The translations under genes and the position numbers were made by a program. Shown here in pieces: positions 7,312 to 14,791 of a stretch of 25,594 nucleotides of DNA. The DNA comes from JANWHF01 sp036276235. GTDB lineage: Bacteria > Planctomycetota > Phycisphaerae > Tepidisphaerales > Tepidisphaeraceae. The notes under the pieces were generated by a model. That model was not told where the DNA came from and searched no databases. It was given only the letters and a program-made list of their open reading frames with translations. The stretch is from positions 1-25,594 of the forward strand of contig DATBDZ010000110.1 in the NCBI GenBank assembly GCA_036276235.1, written 5' to 3'. Within the stretch, counting starts at the first letter, position 1; each line of letters begins with the position of its first letter.

Positions 7312-7736
7312 GACCAATTGTCGATGTCGTCGGTGCCGCCTTCCTGGCCGTCTTGGCCCATGGAGAGTAGATCGAAGCCGCGTGGATTGTGGGAGCCGGG
7401 GCAGTGATAGACGTAAGGATTGCCCCAGGGATCCTTGATGATCGGCTTGGTGACGTAAGGCCCATGCCACGTGTCGGCCAGATTGGACGGCGGATTGGAG
7501 AGCGCGGCCAGGCCCTCGTCATTGGTTGGATAGCGGCCGTTATCCACTTCAAAGGTGGCTAACGCATTTGCGATCGCCGCGATATCCTGTTTCGCCGCTT
7601 CGATTTTGGCCTTTGGAATCCGGCCGGCGTAGTTGGGCACAATGATCGCCGCGAGCACGCCGAGGATCACCATGACCAGCAGCAGCTCGATCAGCGTAAA
7701 CGCACTTCGACCGCGACGATGATTTCGATTGCACAT
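7299..7736 (-). CDS. Type II secretion GspG-like major pseudopilin
   Basis: Pseudopilin, assembled in the periplasm into the type II secretion pseudopilus after prepilin peptidase cleavage. Seen: a short basic leader, then FTLIELLLVMVILGVLAAII (residues 13-32) with Glu at mature +5. The C-terminal half carries NGRYPTNDEGL, DPWGNPY and a DLLSMGQDGQEGG...DI..W ending, which matches the calcium-site region of GspG. The mature N-terminus is preceded by Ala (RSA/FTLIE) rather than the canonical Gly. The start at 7736 is supported by GGAG five bases upstream on the minus strand; the reading frame extends further upstream but through non-coding repeat sequence. Length is 145 aa. No other gsp genes are nearby, so it may be a GspG-like orphan pseudopilin. 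The stop codon lies in the loop of an 8-bp hairpin (7291-7311). Confidence 0.85.
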   Translation of the reverse strand: MCNRNHRRGRSAFTLIELLLVMVILGVLAAIIVPNYAGRIPKAKIEAAKQDIAAIANALATFEVDNGRYPTNDEGLAALSNPPSNLADTWHGPYVTKPIIKDPWGNPYVYHCPGSHNPRGFDLLSMGQDGQEGGTDDIDNWSSAS

Positions 7737-7928
7737 GAGTTCTCCGTTTTGTGATGAAGCGTGAGCGATTAAGGTCACGCAACTATTTGATGTCAGTTTC
7801 CCCGGAAGCCCGGGAAGAACTGTCGATTTCGCATGCTTGCCGTGATCGTCCGGACGGGGAGTGTAGTACCGCGGGCGGGTGAAAAACTTCCGTTGAATAC
7901 GAGTTGCGGCAGGAGTCGCGGCTCTTTG

Positions 7929-8011
7929 GGTGGCACAGGTCGCGGTACCCCGATACCTGTGTTTCGACACGGCGAAGCACAGGTCTGCGAGTACGCCGAC
8001 CTGTGGCACCC
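7929..8011. repeat. Repeat F (large nested palindrome)
   Basis: The outer arm GTGGCACAGGTC pairs with GACCTGTGGCAC with one mismatch and extends through a GTAC. The inner arm ACCTGTGTTTCG pairs with CGAAGCACAGGT with one mismatch around a six-base loop. Single copy in this window; it lies between the divergent GspG and DUF2182 genes. Confidence 0.8.
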
Positions 8012-8078
8012 CGCCCGAGCCACAATCTGCAAGACAGCACTTTGACGCACTTGGCTCTCCGACGAATCGGCCAGCCGC

Positions 8079-8176
8079 GTAGGGCGGGCACTGCCCGCCG
8101 CAGTCTCGCAGGTACTGCGAATCATCTGGCTCACTCGGGCGAATCGGCCAGATGCTTGGGAGTACCTCAGCATGAC
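8079..8176 (+). repeat. Hybrid repeat D4-C1
   Basis: D hairpin (8079-8099) directly followed by a family C palindrome whose left arm is worn (CAGGTACTGCGAATCATCTGGC) and whose right arm is intact (8147-8176, GCCAGATGCTTGGGAGTACC then TCAGCATGAC). About 98 bp, the same layout as the copies at 12907 and 16765. Ends 23 bases before the DUF2182 start. Confidence 0.88.
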
Positions 8177-8185
8177 GGTTCCACC

Positions 8186-8191
8186 TAGAAT
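8186..8191 (+). promoter_or_regulatory. Candidate -10 of the DUF2182 gene
   Basis: TAGAAT ends 8 bases before the GTG start and has no TG extension. The sequence where a -35 would lie is the right arm of palindrome C1. Confidence 0.25.
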
Positions 8192-8199
8192 GGACGGCC

Positions 8200-9012
8200 G
8201 TGATTCACGACTGCGAACCTTCGGCGACGCTCGCGCCGCCCCCCGCCGCCGATCGCGGCGAGCGGGTGGTTTACTTTTGCGCGCTGATTGTTTTTGTCAT
8301 TTCCGCGGCGCTGACGGTTTATCTCTGCCGCTCGATGGGCGATGGGATGGAGATGGCCGGCGGGTGGACGATGTCGATGATGTGGATGACGATGCCGGGG
8401 CAGACGCAGGTGGCCGCCGCGGGAATGTTTCTGCTGATGTGGCTGGCGATGATGGTGGCGATGATGCTCCCATCGGCGATGCCGACGATTGTTGTCTATC
8501 GAAGGCTCGCGTTGTTTCGGCGCGAGCCGCGCGCCAAGGTCGCGACACTCGCGCTTGCGTGCGGATATTTCTTCGTCTGGATCTGCTTCGGCGCGGCGGC
8601 GTATGCCCTGGGCATGTGTGCTGCTTCGGCGGCGATGAAGTGGGAGCGCGTCAGCAGGCTCGCGCGGCCCGTCGGTGGATCGGCGCTGATGCTCTGCGGA
8701 ATCTTTCAGCTATCTCCGTGGAAGCAGAGCTGCCTGCGGCATTGCCGCGATCCGATGTCGCTGGCGGCATCTCACGCGGGCAGCGGCGTCGGCGGCGCGT
8801 GGAAGCTCGGCCTGCATCACGGTTTGTTCTGCACGTTTTGCTGCTGGGGGCTGATGGTGATTCAACTGGTGCTGGGGATCATGAGCCTCACGGCGATGAT
8901 CGTCGTCGGGCTGGTAATCACACTGGAAAAGTTGCTGCCGGTCGGCCCATGGGTCGCCCGCGCCGCCGGCGCGGCAGCGACAATCGGCGGCATTTGGATG
9001 CTGGTATCGTAA
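8200..9012 (+). CDS. DUF2182 polytopic membrane protein
   Basis: Predicted integral membrane protein of the DUF2182 family (annotated as a putative metal-binding membrane protein, function unknown). The 270-aa sequence has several hydrophobic helices: about residues 24-43, a Met-rich segment GWTMSMMWMTMPG with the following LMWLAMMVAMMLPSAMPT (about 60-95), then about 114-135, 149-165, and two or three in the C-terminal third. Diagnostic are MMLPSAMPT, the loop LSPWKQSCLRHCRDPM (about 166-181) and GLHHGLFCTFCCWGLM (about 204-219). Conserved Cys, His and Met residues would suit a metal such as copper (inference). The GTG start at 8200 has no Shine-Dalgarno; TAGAAT (8186-8191) ends 8 bases upstream. 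The family often sits beside DUF1326, which is absent here. Confidence 0.85.
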   Translation: MIHDCEPSATLAPPPAADRGERVVYFCALIVFVISAALTVYLCRSMGDGMEMAGGWTMSMMWMTMPGQTQVAAAGMFLLMWLAMMVAMMLPSAMPTIVVYRRLALFRREPRAKVATLALACGYFFVWICFGAAAYALGMCAASAAMKWERVSRLARPVGGSALMLCGIFQLSPWKQSCLRHCRDPMSLAASHAGSGVGGAWKLGLHHGLFCTFCCWGLMVIQLVLGIMSLTAMIVVGLVITLEKLLPVGPWVARAAGAAATIGGIWMLVS

Positions 9013-9209
9013 GGGCGAAACCCGGCGCGCCGGGACACTCGGCCCTGTGTTCGCCATAGCCCCCGCGCTGGGACTGGGCCCCCGCCTACGCGCGGTATGA
9101 ACGCAAACATCGAGAGACCTTCCGAATAAAGAATCCAACCGGCGATGCCGGTCATTAACAATCAGGAGCCGCAACCGTGCGGCCCTATTTTGCCTGTACG
9201 GATTGGGCT

Positions 9210-9917
9210 CTAATCTTGAGGCGCTTTCGCAGGCATCTTAGTCCGAGAACACACTGCCAGCATGCAGCACCCCAATGCGATCAGCAGATGGGTGATGGCC
9301 GACGGCATGATCGATCGTGGCAGCGAATACAGCACATCTTGATTGAGCGTCGTGAGTTGTTGATAGGCAAATAGGAATCGATCCCAATCCATGAAATAAG
9401 CTCTCAAGGCACCATTAACGGCAAAGATTGGATTTGCCGGGCCGGCCCAGCGCAGCATCCGTTCGCCACCCGGTGCCGGCAGCGCTCGAGCCAGCCACAC
9501 CGGCCATGTCAGCCACGCGAAGCCCAGGATCGTCGCCGTTGCGGCGGCAATCACCGGATGAAAACGGATTCTGATTAATGCCGCAGGAATGTATGCAAGC
9601 GCAAGTGCGAAAGCGAGGAGTACGATAATACAGCGAACGACGATCGCCGCTTCGACATGTCCCGCCAGAAACCAAATGACGGCGCTCGCGCCGGCATAGA
9701 TGATACAGACGGCAAAACGAGCGCGCTGATTGGAAACAGACAACGCCAGCGGCGGCAGGACGATCGGCGCCAGCAGGATCGGGCCAAAGAATAGTCCAAG
9801 CGTGGCGCCAGAGGCAGCATACGACGCGATCGCGACGACGATGCTAAGCAGAACGACAACGACCAGAACAAGCGGCGACTGCACCCGCAGGCGCGCGACC
9901 TGTGGAGATAATGTCAT
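9210..9917 (-). CDS. Unrecognised polytopic membrane protein
   Basis: No family recognised. The 235-aa protein is strongly hydrophobic with about six candidate membrane helices, among them VQSPLVLVVVVLLSIVVAI near the N-terminus, FFGPILLAPIVLPPLALS, a helix near FAVCIIYAGASAVIWFLAG, VVRCIIVLLAFALALAYIP, AAATATILGFAWLTWPVWL and a C-terminal ITHLLIALGCCMLAVC. Codon use and reading-frame length support a real gene. The start ATG (9915-9917 on the minus strand) lies inside the outer arm of palindrome C2, and the only Shine-Dalgarno-like sequence, GGAG nine bases upstream, also belongs to that repeat. An internal start cannot be excluded. It converges on the DUF2182 gene. Confidence 0.6.
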   Translation of the reverse strand: MTLSPQVARLRVQSPLVLVVVVLLSIVVAIASYAASGATLGLFFGPILLAPIVLPPLALSVSNQRARFAVCIIYAGASAVIWFLAGHVEAAIVVRCIIVLLAFALALAYIPAALIRIRFHPVIAAATATILGFAWLTWPVWLARALPAPGGERMLRWAGPANPIFAVNGALRAYFMDWDRFLFAYQQLTTLNQDVLYSLPRSIMPSAITHLLIALGCCMLAVCSRTKMPAKAPQD

Positions 9918-9987
9918 GCTGAGGTACTCCGAAGCATCTGGCCCAGTCGGCGAAACGGCCAGATGCTTCGGAGTACCTCAGCATGAC
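9913..9987. repeat. Repeat C2 (symmetric palindrome)
   Basis: 75 bp with near-perfect arms of about 30 bp (GTCATGCTGAGGTACTCCGA onward, mirrored at the other end). The left outer arm contains the start codon of the membrane protein gene 9210-9917. Confidence 0.93.
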
Positions 9988-10065
9988 AATTCCTGGCCAG
10001 TTTGCTTGCAAATCGTGATCACGGTCTCATCTAATTGGTGGTTGTCGCGTGCGACTAATTCCCCT

Positions 10066-11085
10066 TCACTGCCCCGCCCCGTGCGGGTGCGGCGTCGTCA
10101 TGTCCTGGTATTGCTTTTCCAGCTCATCGATCGCGCGTTGAATACGATCGGCTTCTTCCACGAGCCGCTGTTGCTCGCGGCGCATTGCCGCGATCACCTC
10201 GTAGTGCGCTTCGGCCGCCTGCTTGAGGGCGGCGGCGTTGGGGCTCACTTTACTTTCCCAATAGGCGCGCAATTCTTTCACACGCTGCTCGTCGATCTTC
10301 ACGTTTGACAGCGCCGGGCGCGCCCCATCGGCCGACGGGTCGGCCAATGTTGCGGGAGCGTCGGTCTGCTGTTTGGCAGGTGCCGCGCCCGCGCCGCCGG
10401 CCGCGCCTGCGCCGGAGGGTTCGATGACCATCCACACTTTCGCGCCCGCCTTGGGCATCAGCTCGGCGTTGCGCTCCCATTCCAGCGTCTCGTTGGCGCT
10501 GCTCACCAGCTCCGGAACATCGATCATCGTCAGATCGAAATTGCAGATGCTCACGACATACCCGGTGACATCGGCGGCGAATTTATTGTCGGGCATCACC
10601 CGCGAGCCCGCGAAGACCCACGTGAACGCCTTGGGCTCCTGTTTGGTCTTTTGATTGCGCAGCCACCGGTAGGCCGGATAGCTGATGGTCTTGCCGTCTT
10701 TGTCGAATTCCACGCTTAAATGCAGCGGCGGACCGTGCGGAGGAATCCACTTGTTGGCCGCCTGGTTGTAGGTGATCGGCGCGCCCGGCTGCAACCCGAT
10801 CGCCAGCAGCGCGGTCTGAATGTTGGACGGCATCGCCTCGGTGCGGAGGACCGATTCATGCTCGTTGGTCCCGCGCACGCAGCAGAAAAATTCCAGTGGC
10901 GCGCTCACCGCCAAAGCCTCGCACTCGACGCGCACTTGTTTTTTAGCGACATCAAAATCGACGTGAGGCAGATGGCCGATCTTCGCCGGCGGCTGGTCCG
11001 CCTTCGTCGGGCCATCAGCCTGGGCGCGAATAACGACCGTCACCATCAACAAGAGCGCAAAAAAAACTCGATCCATGCGCGGCAT
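10066..11085 (-). CDS. Exported YdjY-domain protein with C-terminal coiled coil
   Basis: YdjY-domain proteins are envelope proteins of unknown function, frequent in planctomycetes. Seen: signal peptide (RVFFALLLMVTVVIRAQA, about residues 6-23), then the domain: LEFFCCVRGTNEHESVL (64-80, with the Cys and the H-E-S core), ALLAIGLQPGAP (92-103), TWVFAGSRV (155-163) and SICNFDLTMIDVP (179-191). A Gly/Ala/Pro-rich linker (about 224-260) leads to a charged heptad-like helix (about 283-331), probably a coiled coil, and a short His-containing tail. The start at 11085 is fixed by GGAGG seven bases upstream; the frame is open for 29 more codons without signal. A promoter-like TTGGTC-17-TAAACT lies just upstream. 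Length is 339 aa. Confidence 0.82.
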   Translation of the reverse strand: MPRMDRVFFALLLMVTVVIRAQADGPTKADQPPAKIGHLPHVDFDVAKKQVRVECEALAVSAPLEFFCCVRGTNEHESVLRTEAMPSNIQTALLAIGLQPGAPITYNQAANKWIPPHGPPLHLSVEFDKDGKTISYPAYRWLRNQKTKQEPKAFTWVFAGSRVMPDNKFAADVTGYVVSICNFDLTMIDVPELVSSANETLEWERNAELMPKAGAKVWMVIEPSGAGAAGGAGAAPAKQQTDAPATLADPSADGARPALSNVKIDEQRVKELRAYWESKVSPNAAALKQAAEAHYEVIAAMRREQQRLVEEADRIQRAIDELEKQYQDMTTPHPHGAGQ

Positions 11086-11092
11086 AGGGGTA

Positions 11093-11097
11093 CCTCC
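11093..11097 (-). promoter_or_regulatory. Shine-Dalgarno of the YdjY-domain gene
   Basis: GGAGG on the minus strand, seven bases before the ATG at 11085. It decides between this start and the longer open frame beginning at 11172. Confidence 0.75.
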
Positions 11098-11108
11098 GCA
11101 ACGGAAGC

Positions 11109-11137
11109 AGTTTAGCAGTTGCCGCCACAGCGACCAA
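11109..11137 (-). promoter_or_regulatory. Candidate sigma-70-type promoter of the YdjY-domain gene
   Basis: On the minus strand, TTGGTC (11132-11137) and TAAACT (11109-11114) are separated by exactly 17 bases. Transcription would start near 11101, leaving a leader of about 16 bases that contains the GGAGG before the ATG at 11085. Confidence 0.4.
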
Positions 11138-11249
11138 CCATCGCGGTCCACCAAAGAAGCCGGGCGTAGCACTTAATTGTGGCCAACTGCATTGATGGTG
11201 CAGACCGAGATGGGTTCGAGGTCCGAGTGTTTTGCCCCACGCGCACGCC

Positions 11250-11325
11250 GTCATACTGAGGTACTCCGAAGCATCTGGCCCCGTTGCGCGAGCCAGCCAG
11301 ATGCTTCGGAGTACCTCAGCATGAC
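11250..11325. repeat. Repeat C3 (symmetric palindrome)
   Basis: 76 bp, the same arms as C2 and C6 with a different central loop. One left-arm change (CATACTG for CATGCTG). Lies between the YdjY and DUF3500 genes. Confidence 0.93.
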
Positions 11326-11387
11326 GGTTCTTAATCTGAATGCCTCCCCCGCGAGTATCGCCACAAACAGAAGTAGACCCAAGAAGC

Positions 11388-11404
11388 GGCGGGCAGGGCC
11401 CGCC
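11388..11404 (-). repeat. Degenerate D-like hairpin
   Basis: GGCGGGCAGGGCCCGCC resembles family D but lacks the CTAC (GTAG complement) end. It lies close to the end of the DUF3500 gene. Confidence 0.55.
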
Positions 11405-11430
11405 AATTGCGTTGGGTTCGCTGCGAACTC

Positions 11431-12522
11431 TTACTTCCCCGAATGTTCCGCATCGTAATGTTGCCGCAGCACATCCTCGCCAAAATCATTGGTCGCGTCG
11501 CGCCACACTGAATGGACGTGGTTGGCGTTGTTCTGTGTATTGTCGAACTCGACCAGGAATGTCGGCCCCTGAATGCGATAGTAATGCCCCTGCCCCGCCT
11601 CCAGCGCGCCGGCCCAGGCGAATTTCACTTTGTCCCAGCCTGCCGCCTCGATCTTTTGAATATCGTCCTGCGCCAATTCCGGTCGCAGGCGATGAGCGTA
11701 AAACTCCACCAGTTCCATCAGCATCTTCTTCTGCTCGGGCTTCAGCTCTGAAGCGGCAATTCCCACAGGCTCGAGCTGTTTCGATTTGCGCGAGTTACTG
11801 GTGATGATCTCGTTGGGCGCTTTGGTGTCGTAAATCGCCTTCTTCTTTTGCGATTCATCGAAGCCGCGGATCAGGGCGAACCCCATGTCTTCCTCAGCAC
11901 CCAGTACGCGCACGCCCTTGCGTTGCCCCTCGCGCACTTCGGCGGGATTGGATCCGAAGAAGACCGGCCCGCCGACAGCAGCCTTGCCGGCGACGACGGT
12001 GATATTCAATGAAAAGTGATGCCCTTCGACGCGCCAGCCCCACGTGCTCGTCGGCCCCGGCATGCCGAAGATGCTGAAGGCATAGTTCCCCGAATCACGT
12101 CGCGGGCCGCGGCCACCGGCCTCCATCTCTTTGAGGACCTGATCCAGGCTCATGATCGTCTCGGCCTGCATGTAGCCGCGCTGCGAGAGGCCGCTGGCCA
12201 GAAACGCGTGAGCCAGCGCCATCTGTGACGGCGTCAGATCGTTCCAGGCAATCCCCTTGCGCTCGCGCGGGATGAAGTGCCAGTTGTAGCGCTCCTCATC
12301 CTTGAATTCAAAGCCGCACTTTTTCTGTTGGTCGGGCGTAAGCGAAGCCCAGAAGTTAGCCGCCGCCTGCCCCATCTGTGCCGAGGCCCGCGCCATCGCC
12401 TCACTGGCGGCAGCAGTAGGCATCGGCCCATCCGGATGCGCAAGCGTCGCCGCCGTCGGTAAGCCGATCATCCCCAAACCGATTGCCGCGCGGATGCAAA
12501 AACCGAGAGTCGCTCGTTTCAT
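11431..12522 (-). CDS. Exported DUF3500 domain protein
   Basis: DUF3500 proteins are secreted proteins of unknown function. The 363-aa protein has a signal peptide (residues 1 to about 28, MKRATLGFCIRAAIGLGMIG followed by a small-residue stretch ending near AHP). The DUF3500 body follows: FWASLTPDQQKKCGFEFKDE, WHFIPRERKGIAWNDLTPSQ, ALAHAFLASGLSQRGY, WGWRVEGHHFSLNITV, FFGSNPAEVREGQRKGVRVL and, near the C-terminus, GHYYRIQGPTFLVEFDNTQN followed by NHVHSVWRDATNDFGEDVL. The conserved EGHH...N and NHVHSVWRD motifs look like an active or metal site (inference). The start at 12522 is supported by AAGGAG eight bases upstream; the frame extends to 12636 without supporting signals. It lies on the same strand as the YdjY gene but is separated by 345 bases holding a palindrome, so it is probably a separate transcript. 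Confidence 0.85.
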   Translation of the reverse strand: MKRATLGFCIRAAIGLGMIGLPTAATLAHPDGPMPTAAASEAMARASAQMGQAAANFWASLTPDQQKKCGFEFKDEERYNWHFIPRERKGIAWNDLTPSQMALAHAFLASGLSQRGYMQAETIMSLDQVLKEMEAGGRGPRRDSGNYAFSIFGMPGPTSTWGWRVEGHHFSLNITVVAGKAAVGGPVFFGSNPAEVREGQRKGVRVLGAEEDMGFALIRGFDESQKKKAIYDTKAPNEIITSNSRKSKQLEPVGIAASELKPEQKKMLMELVEFYAHRLRPELAQDDIQKIEAAGWDKVKFAWAGALEAGQGHYYRIQGPTFLVEFDNTQNNANHVHSVWRDATNDFGEDVLRQHYDAEHSGK

Positions 12523-12777
12523 GATTGGTTCTCCTTCGATGCCGATGTCCGCAATGTCAGATGCCAAAAGATGCGGAGCGGCGAATAGTTGTACCACAAG
12601 AACGTTGCGACGTTCAGGGGACGGATGGCAATACACGTTTCGCCTTTACGTAGCCGGGCTTTTGGCTGGTAATTTCTTGCGGTAGCATTCCCGAATGGAG
12701 GAAGGTGCCGCAGGGAGTGCAACATGTGTGATCGGCCCGAATGGTTATATTAGAGCGGCAAACGCGAAAGACGAATC

Positions 12778-12795
12778 GGCGGGATAAATCCCGCC
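12778..12795. repeat. Perfect short inverted repeat
   Basis: GGCGGGAT and ATCCCGCC, eight paired bases with a two-base centre. Single copy in this window. Confidence 0.6.
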
Positions 12796-12872
12796 GCAGA
12801 AGCTCGGGACTCTCGGCCATCGTTATGCTGAGTGGCCATGTACCATCGGCGCACCCGCGAAGCATGGAACCC

Positions 12873-12893
12873 GGCGGGCAGTGCCCGCCCTAC
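12873..12893 (-). repeat. Repeat D6
   Basis: Family D hairpin in minus orientation (GGCGGGCAGTGCCCGCC then CTAC), facing D7 13 bases away, as in the D2/D3 pair. Confidence 0.9.
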
Positions 12894-12906
12894 GATTACG
12901 CGGCGC

Positions 12907-13006
12907 GTAGGGCGGGCATCGCCCGCCGCATTTTCAGAACAGGTACTCCGAAACATCTGGCCCATTCGCGCGAGGCGGCCAGAGCTTGCGAGTACCTCAG
13001 CATGAC
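12907..13006 (+). repeat. Hybrid repeat D7-C4
   Basis: D hairpin 12907-12927 followed by a C palindrome with worn left arm (CAGGTACTCCGAAACATCTG) and right arm ending CTCAGCATGAC at 13006. Same construction as the copies at 8079 and 16765. Confidence 0.88.
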
Positions 13007-13080
13007 AGTTTGTTGCGATAAGGACACGAGGGTCGTAGCCGCTAGTTATTACGTCGCGCGGCGGCGCGATTGAGATTGTC

Positions 13081-14763
13081 ATGAAGCGATTCGGATTGCT
13101 TGGTTTTCTCGCGGCCATTTCAGCGATGATCGCGTTGGCGATCGCCGTCATATGGGCGACTTCTTCCTCCTGGCAACCTTCGATTCATTATCACGTTGAT
13201 GGCAATTTGAACTGGGTGCTTTCGTCGGACGGCAGAATCATCGTGACGGCTCCGCCGAGCGATGGGAATCTCGAGCCGGAGATGGCTGAGCTGACATCGC
13301 GCATGAGCGACGACGATTTTGACTGGAGCGAGCCGCTGGAATTCGGGGGGCGGCGAGTTGTGCGCGGGATCGCCCGCGATGGCACGCCGTCGCGGCAGCT
13401 GTTCGATCTGTTCCAGGGACGGCGGCGCACCAAAACGGCGGCCATCCCTGGAATGCGGCATTGGATGATGGCGCTGGAGGATCCGCACCGTCGCCTGGCG
13501 GCGCACATGATGCTGAGCTTCGCGGCGGTCCATTGGCGCGAGGCGAACATTCTGCCGGACAGCGGGCGGCCGTTTGTGTATATGCCGGCGCGCTCGGATG
13601 GCACGCCTGATCTTTCCGGCTGGACCACGCGGATCACGCGCTGGCACACCGAGCTCGATCAGCCGATCCACGTTTGGCACGACGGTGTGCTGCTGGCGCC
13701 GTGGCTGGTTTTGCCGATCGTCTGGATGAGCCGTCCGCGGCGGCGTCCGGGCGTTTCGCCGACAATGACCCGCTGGGCTTTCAACGGCGCGGCCTTGGTT
13801 TGTTGTCTGGCTTCGCTGCTTCTCGCCGGGGCTTGGATTCGCAGCTATTGGGTAGCCGACGAGTGGGAATTCCCGGTCGTCGCGGCAGCCACGCCGCCGA
13901 TGCAGCCGGGTGGCCCTTCCTTGCCGGGTACGTGGAGCAAACGACGCTGGCTGGGCTACTCGGCCGGCCATGTGCAATTTCTTGAAAGAACAGGATGGGA
14001 TGGAGCCACCCCGGGGTTACAGGCCGTCCGCAGCAGCTTCTGGATCGTCAGCAATCCGCGCACGCGCTCCGGACCGGGAGGCTATGGCCTGGCGGGCGGG
14101 AACTGGTTCACTTCAAGCGTCAACTATTTTTCCACGCCGGCGAAGGTGACGATTGCCGCCAGGGCGCAGCAGGCGACGCCGCCTTTCGTAAAGCGTCAGG
14201 TGGCTGCGCCTGTCGCGCCCGTCGTACCGCTTATGGTGCGGGCACCTCCGCCACTCATTCTGTCGCCGGCCGCTGTTCCGCTTCCGCCGGAAATGTCGGC
14301 GCGATACGATCAGGCAAACCAGGATCGCGATGCCGCGTCGCGCGAGCTGCGCAAATTGGAGCTGGTCCCCGAGGCGGTTGACGACGGCCGGCGGGCTGCG
14401 GCGCAAGGCGCCGCCGACGCAGCCGAGCTTCAGCTTTCCAACATCATCAAGGAAATGCAGAGGTATCGGAATTCGCCCGAGGGAATTGCCCAAGCCCAAG
14501 CTCAGTTGATCGCCAACGCGCGGGCCCTGACCGCCGCTCGCGCGATGATGCCTGTTGCCGTCCCCGGAGCGCGGACGCTGGTGGTTTCGATGTGGGTGCT
14601 GTTTTTGCCGCTGCTGGTTCTCCCGGTGATTTGGATTGCCGCCGCCCGGCGGACATCGAAGCGCCGCCTGCTCCATCTGTGCCAGGTGTGCGGCTACGAC
14701 ATGCGCGCGACGCCGCAGCGTTGCCCCGAATGTGGAACGGCGCCGTCGCGATCCGGCGCATAA
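13081..14763 (+). CDS. Membrane protein with C-terminal zinc ribbon (paralogue 1)
   Basis: Function unknown. The 560-aa protein begins with a membrane helix (about residues 5-27) followed by an extracytoplasmic domain (SSSWQPSIHYHVDGNL..., ..DFDWSEPLEF.., ALEDPHRRLAAHMML, DQPIHVWHDGVLLAP). Two helices follow near 200-217 and 237-258, then a second exposed region (..RRWLGYSAGHVQFLERTG.., GGNWFTSSVNYFS), a Pro/Ala-rich stretch and a helical charged segment (about 400-470). Last come a membrane helix (TLVVSMWVLFLPLLVLPVIW) and a terminal four-cysteine zinc ribbon, C534-x2-C537-GYD-x-RATPQR-C548-PE-C551. That ribbon motif is frequent in planctomycete proteins and here would face the cytoplasm. 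The next gene is a full-length paralogue 28 bases downstream. The Shine-Dalgarno is weak. Confidence 0.72.
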   Translation: MKRFGLLGFLAAISAMIALAIAVIWATSSSWQPSIHYHVDGNLNWVLSSDGRIIVTAPPSDGNLEPEMAELTSRMSDDDFDWSEPLEFGGRRVVRGIARDGTPSRQLFDLFQGRRRTKTAAIPGMRHWMMALEDPHRRLAAHMMLSFAAVHWREANILPDSGRPFVYMPARSDGTPDLSGWTTRITRWHTELDQPIHVWHDGVLLAPWLVLPIVWMSRPRRRPGVSPTMTRWAFNGAALVCCLASLLLAGAWIRSYWVADEWEFPVVAAATPPMQPGGPSLPGTWSKRRWLGYSAGHVQFLERTGWDGATPGLQAVRSSFWIVSNPRTRSGPGGYGLAGGNWFTSSVNYFSTPAKVTIAARAQQATPPFVKRQVAAPVAPVVPLMVRAPPPLILSPAAVPLPPEMSARYDQANQDRDAASRELRKLELVPEAVDDGRRAAAQGAADAAELQLSNIIKEMQRYRNSPEGIAQAQAQLIANARALTAARAMMPVAVPGARTLVVSMWVLFLPLLVLPVIWIAAARRTSKRRLLHLCQVCGYDMRATPQRCPECGTAPSRSGA

Positions 14764-14791
14764 TGTGAAAGAATGGCTCGATGAGGCATTC

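Larger units (their letters stand above)
7737..8199. other. Gap between divergent GspG and DUF2182 genes
   Basis: Contains the GspG Shine-Dalgarno next to its start, repeat F (7929-8011), hybrid repeat D4-C1 (8079-8176) and a possible -10 at 8186. Open frames through this stretch follow the repeats and are not believed to be genes. Confidence 0.6.
11086..11430. other. Gap between YdjY and DUF3500 genes
   Basis: Holds the YdjY ribosome-binding site and candidate promoter (11093-11137), palindrome C3 (11250-11325) and a degenerate D hairpin (11388-11404). No gene is seen. No clear terminator for the DUF3500 gene other than these hairpins. Confidence 0.6.
12523..13080. other. Gap between DUF3500 and the zinc-ribbon operon
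   Basis: Divergent intergenic region of 558 bases. 12531-12536 is the AAGGAG of the DUF3500 gene. 12778-12795 is a perfect inverted repeat (GGCGGGAT-AA-ATCCCGCC). 12873-12893 and 12907-13006 are D6 and the D7-C4 hybrid. The 12540-12770 stretch shows no gene or clear promoter. Confidence 0.6.

Noticed and set aside
8172..9059. Long plus-strand reading frame overlapping the DUF2182 gene
   Set aside because: It is an Arg/Asp/Gly-rich shadow in another frame; the frame from 8200 gives clear DUF2182 motifs.
9138..9152. Hairpin ACCGGC-GAT-GCCGGT as terminator of the DUF2182 gene
   Set aside because: Only six paired bases, no T-run, and far from both stop codons.
12614..12865. 83-codon minus-strand frame in the intergenic region upstream of DUF3500
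   Set aside because: No Shine-Dalgarno, no family resemblance, and it runs through repeat-like sequence; not supported as a gene.
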